From Candidatus Komeilibacteria bacterium S5_K13 (lineage in GTDB: Bacteria; Patescibacteriota; Patescibacteriia; UBA1558; S5-K13): a stretch of 34,571 nucleotides of DNA. The notes under the pieces were generated by a model. The model was given only the letters and a program-made list of their open reading frames with translations. It did not search any database and was not told the DNA's origin. Positions 31,655-34,571 of the stretch are shown in pieces. The stretch spans positions 1 through 34,571 of the forward strand of contig JAEHGL010000013.1 in the NCBI GenBank assembly GCA_019248485.1. Direction: 5' to 3'. Positions within the stretch are counted from its first letter, which is position 1, and every line of letters starts with the position of its first letter. A program made the translations under genes and the position numbers.

Positions 31655-33058
31655 ATGAAATTACTTTCTATTCGAGTAAAAAATTATAGGAGCATTGAAA
31701 ATTTGAAATTTGAAATAAACCCCATTCCAGATAATAGTTTTACTTATGGGCTTATTGGGATTAATGAGGCTGGTAAGAGCAGTATTCTTCAATCATTTGC
31801 TTTGTTAGATGAAGAAGTTAAACCAACCATATTAGACTTTCAGGATAAAGATGAGTCTATAGAAATTGAACATGAATATGTTCAAGACAAGGACGATATT
31901 ACTGAATGTAAGGAAATTATACTTAAAAACTATCCTGATTATAAAATTAATGATAAGGATTTAAAGAATGTAACAATAAAAATAAATTATACTCTCCCAA
32001 ATTTAGAGCCTATTAAATCTTTAATTTTCAACGATATATCAGACGAAACAGTCAGGGGTCAAATAGAAAGTTTATTATTAGATCAAATATATAAATCTAC
32101 CCATTATACAATATATTGGAGATATGAAGACAAATACCTCATTACAAATCAAATTGATTTATCTCAGTTCGCTAATGATCCAGAAAATGTTTCCGTTCCA
32201 TTGCAACATTGTTTCGAACTTTGTGGTTATGACACAAAAGAAAAAATACAAAATGTTGTGCAATTAATAACAAATGATTCAACAGAAAGAGAGGATCTGA
32301 GAAATATGTTAGGAGTGAAAGTTACAGAATTAATAAAAAAAGTCTGGCAAAATCACCCGGTTACTATAACTTTTGATATTTCAGGAAATGGATTAAATTT
32401 TCACGTGAAAGACTCATCTAAAAAAGCAAAAACTGCTAGTCAAAGAAGTGATGGTTTTAAACAATTCATATCATTTCTCTTGAATATATCATCACAAAAA
32501 GAGACTAACTCACTTTCAAATACCTTAATTTTACTTGACGAGCCAGAAACTCATCTTCATCCTCAGGCACAAGAGTATTTTTTAAGTGAATTAATTGAAT
32601 TATCCTCATCTGATAATAATATTTGCATATTCGCAACACATTCAAATTATATGATAGATAAGCAATATCTCTCTAGAAATTTTCAGGTAATAAAAAACAA
32701 AAAAGATGAAAAAACTATAATTATACCTTTTAGTGAAAAAGAATCTACGTATGCAAGTGTAAACTTTGAGGTTTTTGGAATATTAGACGATAGTTATCAT
32801 AATGAATTGTATGATTCTCTTCGTCAAAAATATATTGACAAACAGAAGCTTGATACCATTAGTATAAAAGCATTCGATGAACAATTTTTTGTTCAAAGTT
32901 TGAAATTGAAAAAAATTTATCCAGAGAAAGGTAAACAGAAACAAGTGACTTTACCAACCTATGTAAGAAATTGTATTCATTATCCAACAAACAAAAGCAA
33001 AGACTTTATTACTAGATTGAATGAGTCTATTATTTTAATGAAAAATTATGAAAACTAA
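31655..33058 (+). CDS. AAA family ATPase embedded in the type I locus, 467 aa
   Basis: An ABC/OLD-like ATPase. The N-terminal beta strand SIRVKNYRSIENLKFEI is followed by Walker A G35-INEAG-K41-S. Signature-like SQRSDGFKQFISF lies near 270, and Walker B is LLDEPETHLHPQ (D295-E296). The switch histidine is H329 (FATHSNY). The long helical insert between Walker A and B is only ~230 residues, shorter than in SMC-like proteins. No TOPRIM motif follows, unlike OLD nucleases. It lies between hsdM and hsdS and overlaps the hsdS start by 11 bases, so it is part of the operon. Such ATPases in restriction loci are known, but their role is unclear. Confidence 0.85.
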   Translation: MKLLSIRVKNYRSIENLKFEINPIPDNSFTYGLIGINEAGKSSILQSFALLDEEVKPTILDFQDKDESIEIEHEYVQDKDDITECKEIILKNYPDYKINDKDLKNVTIKINYTLPNLEPIKSLIFNDISDETVRGQIESLLLDQIYKSTHYTIYWRYEDKYLITNQIDLSQFANDPENVSVPLQHCFELCGYDTKEKIQNVVQLITNDSTEREDLRNMLGVKVTELIKKVWQNHPVTITFDISGNGLNFHVKDSSKKAKTASQRSDGFKQFISFLLNISSQKETNSLSNTLILLDEPETHLHPQAQEYFLSELIELSSSDNNICIFATHSNYMIDKQYLSRNFQVIKNKKDEKTIIIPFSEKESTYASVNFEVFGILDDSYHNELYDSLRQKYIDKQKLDTISIKAFDEQFFVQSLKLKKIYPEKGKQKQVTLPTYVRNCIHYPTNKSKDFITRLNESIILMKNYEN

Positions 33059-34259
33059 TAAATCTCAAAAAAATACCCCATCAGACTGGCAACAAGTAAA
33101 ACTCGGCGATATTTGCCATTTTAAAAAAGGTAAAGGATTGTCTAAAGATGATCTTATTATTGGTGGAAAATATGAAGCAATACACTATGGTGAATTATTT
33201 ACTAAATATAATGAAAAAATAGAACACATCTTAAGTAGAACAAACAATAATAAAAATGTTTTTCTTTCAAAAAAGAATGATATTTTAATGCCAACTTCTG
33301 ATGTAACACCAAGGGGTCTTTCTACTGCAAGTTTCATTAATAAAGACGGCGTAATTTTAGGTGGAGATGTCTTAGTCATAAGACCAATATCAAACATTTT
33401 AAATGGACTATTTTTTAGCAATTTTGTTTCCGCCAATAAAAAAGAAATCATAAAGTTGGTTTCTGGAACTACAGTATTTCATTTATATGGCTCTGATATG
33501 GCTAAATTAAAATTTTATCTTCCAACCCTCTCCGAACAAAACCGTATAGTCTCAGTTCTTGAAACATGGGATAAAGCAATTGAAAAACTTTCAAAGAAAA
33601 TTAGAATAAAAAAACAAATCAAAAAAGGTTTGATGCAAAATTTATTGACTGGAAAGAAAAGATTAAAGGAGTTCAGTGATAAATGGAAAACCGTAATATT
33701 AAATGATGTGGTCGATTTTATTAATGGCAAGGCTCATGAAAATGATATCTTGGAAAATGGAAAATATATAGTAGTAAATTCTAAATTTATCTCTTCCAAT
33801 GGTAGGGTTGTTAAAAAATCTAATAGTCTTTATTGCCCCGCACAAATTAATGACATTCTCATGGTAATGAGTGATGTCCCTAACGGTAAGGCAATTGCTA
33901 AATGTTTTTTAGTAAAAAAAGATAATACTTATACTGTTAATCAAAGAATCTGTATATTAAAATCAAAAATTAATTCTACTTTTTTATTTTATAAAATAAA
34001 TAGAAATCATTATTATTTATCATTTGATGACGGTGTAAAACAAACTAATTTAAGAAGGGAGGATGTACTTGGTTGCACTCTGACTATCCCAGAATCACAA
34101 ATAGAACAAGAAGCAATAGCAAATATTATTATTACCTCAGACAAAGAAATTCAAATACTAGAAGAAAAATTACAGACAATCAAAGATCAGAAAAAATATT
34201 TATTAAATAATCTTATCACTGGCACAATTCGTACACCAGAAAATTTAAAAATTAATTAA
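33048..34259 (+). CDS. hsdS: Full-length type I specificity subunit HsdS
   Basis: The protein has the classical double architecture: TRD1 (about 14-160), central conserved helix (LSEQNRIVSVLETWDKAIEKL, about 163-200), TRD2 (about 212-350) and a C-terminal conserved helix (QIEQEAIANIIITSDKEIQI and on). Both helices end in NLLTG/NLITG, a hallmark of HsdS. It determines the DNA sequence recognised by the methyltransferase and nuclease. It is 403 aa, and its ATG overlaps the ATPase stop (33048-33058). Its TRDs do not look alike, as expected for a bipartite asymmetric target. Confidence 0.93.
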   Translation: MKTNKSQKNTPSDWQQVKLGDICHFKKGKGLSKDDLIIGGKYEAIHYGELFTKYNEKIEHILSRTNNNKNVFLSKKNDILMPTSDVTPRGLSTASFINKDGVILGGDVLVIRPISNILNGLFFSNFVSANKKEIIKLVSGTTVFHLYGSDMAKLKFYLPTLSEQNRIVSVLETWDKAIEKLSKKIRIKKQIKKGLMQNLLTGKKRLKEFSDKWKTVILNDVVDFINGKAHENDILENGKYIVVNSKFISSNGRVVKKSNSLYCPAQINDILMVMSDVPNGKAIAKCFLVKKDNTYTVNQRICILKSKINSTFLFYKINRNHYYLSFDDGVKQTNLRREDVLGCTLTIPESQIEQEAIANIIITSDKEIQILEEKLQTIKDQKKYLLNNLITGTIRTPENLKIN

Positions 34260-34268
34260 TTTAAATAT

Positions 34269-34496
34269 ATGCAATTATATAGAGATTGGGATAATGATTC
34301 AAATGTAATAAGTTATGACATTGGAGATGATTATATTATTGTCCAATTTAGAAGTGGACGTTACAGAAACTATAAATATACTAATTTAAGTACGGGATCA
34401 TATAATATTTCGGAAATGTGTAGATTAGCTAATTTGGGAGACGGATTAAATGAATTTATTGGCAAACATAAACCAAAATATGAATCAAAGTGGTAA
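34269..34496 (+). CDS. KTSC-domain-like protein, 75 aa
   Basis: A small protein with YIIVQFRSGRYRNYKYTN, then LSTGSYNISEM and LGDGLNEFIGKHKPKY. This fits the KTSC family (short proteins of unknown function often found with phage or restriction genes), although the KTSC signature itself is diverged. It starts nine bases after hsdS and precedes the start of the probable restriction subunit by 22 bases, so it is inside the operon. Confidence 0.6.
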   Translation: MQLYRDWDNDSNVISYDIGDDYIIVQFRSGRYRNYKYTNLSTGSYNISEMCRLANLGDGLNEFIGKHKPKYESKW

Positions 34497-34518
34497 TTAT
34501 TAATTTATACATAAATAT

Positions 34519-34571
34519 ATGTTAGAAAAAGTAAATTTTGATGAAGCAAAACAATCGCAACTTCCATTTAT
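34519..34571 (+). CDS. Start of a further gene, probably type I restriction subunit HsdR (cut by window end)
   Basis: ATG at 34519 opens a frame reading MLEKVNFDEAKQSQLPF up to the window edge (17 codons). The position after hsdS-KTSC and the FDExKxSQLPF style of the N-terminus suggest the restriction/translocase subunit HsdR, which the locus otherwise lacks. The sequence seen is too short for a firm call. Confidence 0.5.
   Translation, partial: MLEKVNFDEAKQSQLPF

Overview
The window is AT-rich and fits a Candidate Phyla Radiation (Patescibacteria, Parcubacteria-like) genome. The evidence is a compact type IV pilus cluster ordered pilM-pilN-pilO-small protein-pilB-response regulator-pilT-like-pilC, several short GFTLIELLVV pilins, very large secreted proteins of the kind common in that group, standard use of TGA as stop, and many palindromic intergenic repeats. 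The lineage is an inference from gene content, not a database match. Almost no start codon has a Shine-Dalgarno sequence; the gene at 84-989 is the exception.

Layout. (1) 1-4140: an unrecognised gene with a good ribosome site and terminator; a junction joining the first ~55 codons of a ZIP metal transporter to the C-terminal half of an RNA methyltransferase; a phosphomannomutase/phosphoglucomutase; a REP-like repeat; and lemA on the minus strand. (2) 4323-14728: four consecutive secreted or membrane-anchored surface proteins. Two share a repeated module of about 60 residues (six copies in all), one is a seven-repeat RCC1-type propeller, and one has two LamG-like domains. (3) 14858-22713: the pilus assembly machine. 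The PilT-like ATPase has lost its Walker A lysine, catalytic glutamate and histidine box, and PilN carries the PilM-binding motif twice. Each wider gap between genes holds a different short repeat. (4) 22714-25724: three pilin genes separated by REP-like palindromes, extended -10 promoters and terminators, ending in a broken Bro-N gene. (5) 25815-26876: tRNA-Arg(GCG) on the minus strand, a small membrane protein, and tRNA-Ser(GCT). The last two are served by divergent promoters that share a -35 box.

(6) 27004-34571 is an accessory defence island beside tRNA-Ser. It has a GIY-YIG/DUF4357 nuclease, a DUF2188-like protein, a serine recombinase on the opposite strand, and a type I restriction-modification locus ordered half-length S, HsdM, AAA ATPase, full-length S, KTSC protein, then the first codons of a probable HsdR cut by the window end.

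Regions 2 to 4 probably form one functional unit: pilins, the machine that assembles them, and large surface proteins next to it that could mediate contact with a host cell. That link rests on adjacency and signal sequences only. The most unusual points are the inactive-looking PilT paralogue, the transporter/methyltransferase junction, the ATPase and extra half S gene inside the type I locus, and the density of non-coding palindromes.
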